Positions 63,417-64,000 of a stretch of 64,000 nucleotides of DNA are shown here, piece after piece. The DNA lies in NCBI GenBank assembly GCA_963753195.1, contig CAVWBH010000004.1:407364-471363 (forward strand), read 5' to 3'. The first letter of the stretch is position 1, and each line of letters starts with the position of its first letter. The stretch is from Palsa-504 sp963753195. Lineage in GTDB: Bacteria > Actinomycetota > Actinomycetes > Streptosporangiales > Streptosporangiaceae. The position numbers were made by a program, and so were the translations under genes. Below the pieces are notes generated by a model. The model was not told the origin of the DNA and did not search any database. It saw only the letters and a program-made list of their open reading frames with translations.

Positions 63417-63575
63417 GCTGCGCCCAAGTCCCGTTCGGCCACGGCGAGAAGCAGCGCCTCGTCCCCCTGGGCGGCCCTCCATGCCCTACTGTCGCCTCCC
63501 CCGCCCGGAAAAGATTCACCTCGCGGCCGGGAATCTCCGGGCCGGTTCCCTCAGCGAAGTACGCACCGGCCAACG

Positions 63576-63880
63576 ATGTCGAGCACACTCTGAACGTCAG
63601 CCTGCCCGAGGACGCGATCACCGGCCACGCAGACCGTCGGCCCGCCCTGGAGTCCGCCCGCACCTGCTCGGCCAGACGGAACGCAACAGCGCGGTGTTGC
63701 GTGAGCACATCGATGACATCTCCGCCACCGAGCAGGCCCGTGCCGCTTCCGCCGTCGCAGATGAGCGGGGCCGCCGGGCTCGCCGTCGAGGCCTACGTGG
63801 AGGGCGTGCCGGTGCTGCTCCCGCCGAGTATGTGCTGGCCAGCGAGCCTGGGAGGCTCGAAGTGCGGACCGGAAATGAGA
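63576..63880 (+). pseudogene. Possible decayed ribbon-helix-helix antitoxin-like gene
   Basis: The 531-base gap 63417-63947 has no intact gene. ATG 63576 reads MSSTL then TGA. In another frame the same place continues LNVSLPEDAITGHADRR, and further on a third frame reads TERNSAVLREHIDDISATEQARAASAVADERGRRARRR. The pieces together resemble a small antitoxin (MSSTLNVSLPEDx... ending in a charged helix) broken by indels. No toxin gene is present. It lies beside a tRNA-Ser gene, a common place for such remnants. The rest of the gap shows nothing recognisable. Confidence 0.3.
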
Positions 63881-63947
63881 CCAGCGACGCAGAGTCACGC
63901 CGGGTCCCGCATTCAACTTCCGACATAATGGCCGGTCAGCGCTGCGG

Positions 63948-64000
63948 CGGAGGATAAGAGATTCGAACTCTTGAGGGGTTGCCCCCAACACGCTTTCCAA
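63948..64000 (-). tRNA. tRNA-Ser (anticodon GGA), 5' part outside window
   Basis: The minus strand reads ...TTGGAAA-GCGTG, then the variable arm TTGGGGGCAACCCCTC, T-arm AAGAG-TTCGAAT-CTCTT, acceptor ATCCTCC and discriminator G. The loop TTGGAAA gives anticodon GGA (reads UCC/UCU). The acceptor 5' strand, D-arm and first half of the anticodon stem lie beyond base 64000. Confidence 0.9.

Overview
This is a GC-rich (about 70%) chromosomal segment from an actinomycete. Several blocks point that way. They include the cell-division/kinase cluster crgA-pknB-pknA-pbpA-rodA-pstP-fhaB-fhaA in the same order as in Mycobacterium and Streptomyces, a cyclophilin plus rhomboid pair beside crgA, a bacterial proteasome activator (Bpa), a trehalose operon of TreY/TreZ type, an F420-type (LLM) oxidoreductase, and many GTG starts and apparently leaderless genes. 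The kinase cluster usually lies close to oriC in actinobacteria, but dnaA and oriC are not in this window. I cannot name the genus. No phage, insertion sequence or CRISPR array was found.

Layout. 1-4444: end of a methylenetetrahydrofolate reductase-like gene, then a dimethylglycine/sarcosine-type dehydrogenase and its own electron-transfer flavoprotein (etfB, etfA), i.e. a folate-linked demethylation module. 4561-10986: glgX-treY-treZ, overlapping genes that convert glycogen to trehalose. 10978-12823: FAD monooxygenase divergent from a TetR repressor. 13017-16420: small membrane protein and a large HerA-like ATPase, followed by a cluster of DnaA-box-like sequences. 16541-20675: mannosyltransferase-like membrane protein, DUF5324-like protein, ppiA, rhomboid protease, crgA. 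20763-29716 (minus): the Ser/Thr kinase/phosphatase and cell-wall operon; here the membrane anchor and tail of PknA are out of frame with its kinase domain. 29803-38700: tRNA-Leu, stress protein, sensor kinase, orphan ABC ATPase, an anti-sigma/antagonist pair, glycosyltransferase, pheA, bpa, a decayed oxidoreductase and a MinD/ParA-like ATPase.

38714-53027 is bounded by two tRNA-Ser genes and looks like an accessory stretch. It contains one copy of a duplicated membrane-protein gene (the other copy abuts the second tRNA), a cytidylate-kinase-like gene, a frameshifted cation/proton antiporter, a HelR-type RNA-polymerase-rescue helicase with a rifamycin-associated element and a 32-codon leader ORF, a CtaG-like protein, an ORC/Cdc6-like ATPase, a MauE-like/double-psi-barrel redox pair divergent from a SigE-family sigma factor across a 36-bp palindrome, and an acyl-CoA synthetase. 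53746-64000: ROK kinase, XRE-cupin regulator and DMT exporter, PH-domain protein with a 51-residue membrane protein too short for most gene finders, tadA with its companion gene, tRNA-Ser(CGA), a secreted-type esterase, an LLM oxidoreductase, a NarL-type sensor kinase operon, a decayed region and the end of a fourth tRNA-Ser. All four serine tRNA isoacceptors (UGA, GCU, CGA, GGA) therefore lie within about 25 kb.

Three genes (pknA, the antiporter, the XRE-cupin gene) carry reading-frame anomalies. Each could be real decay or an assembly error in GC-rich sequence, and resequencing would decide.
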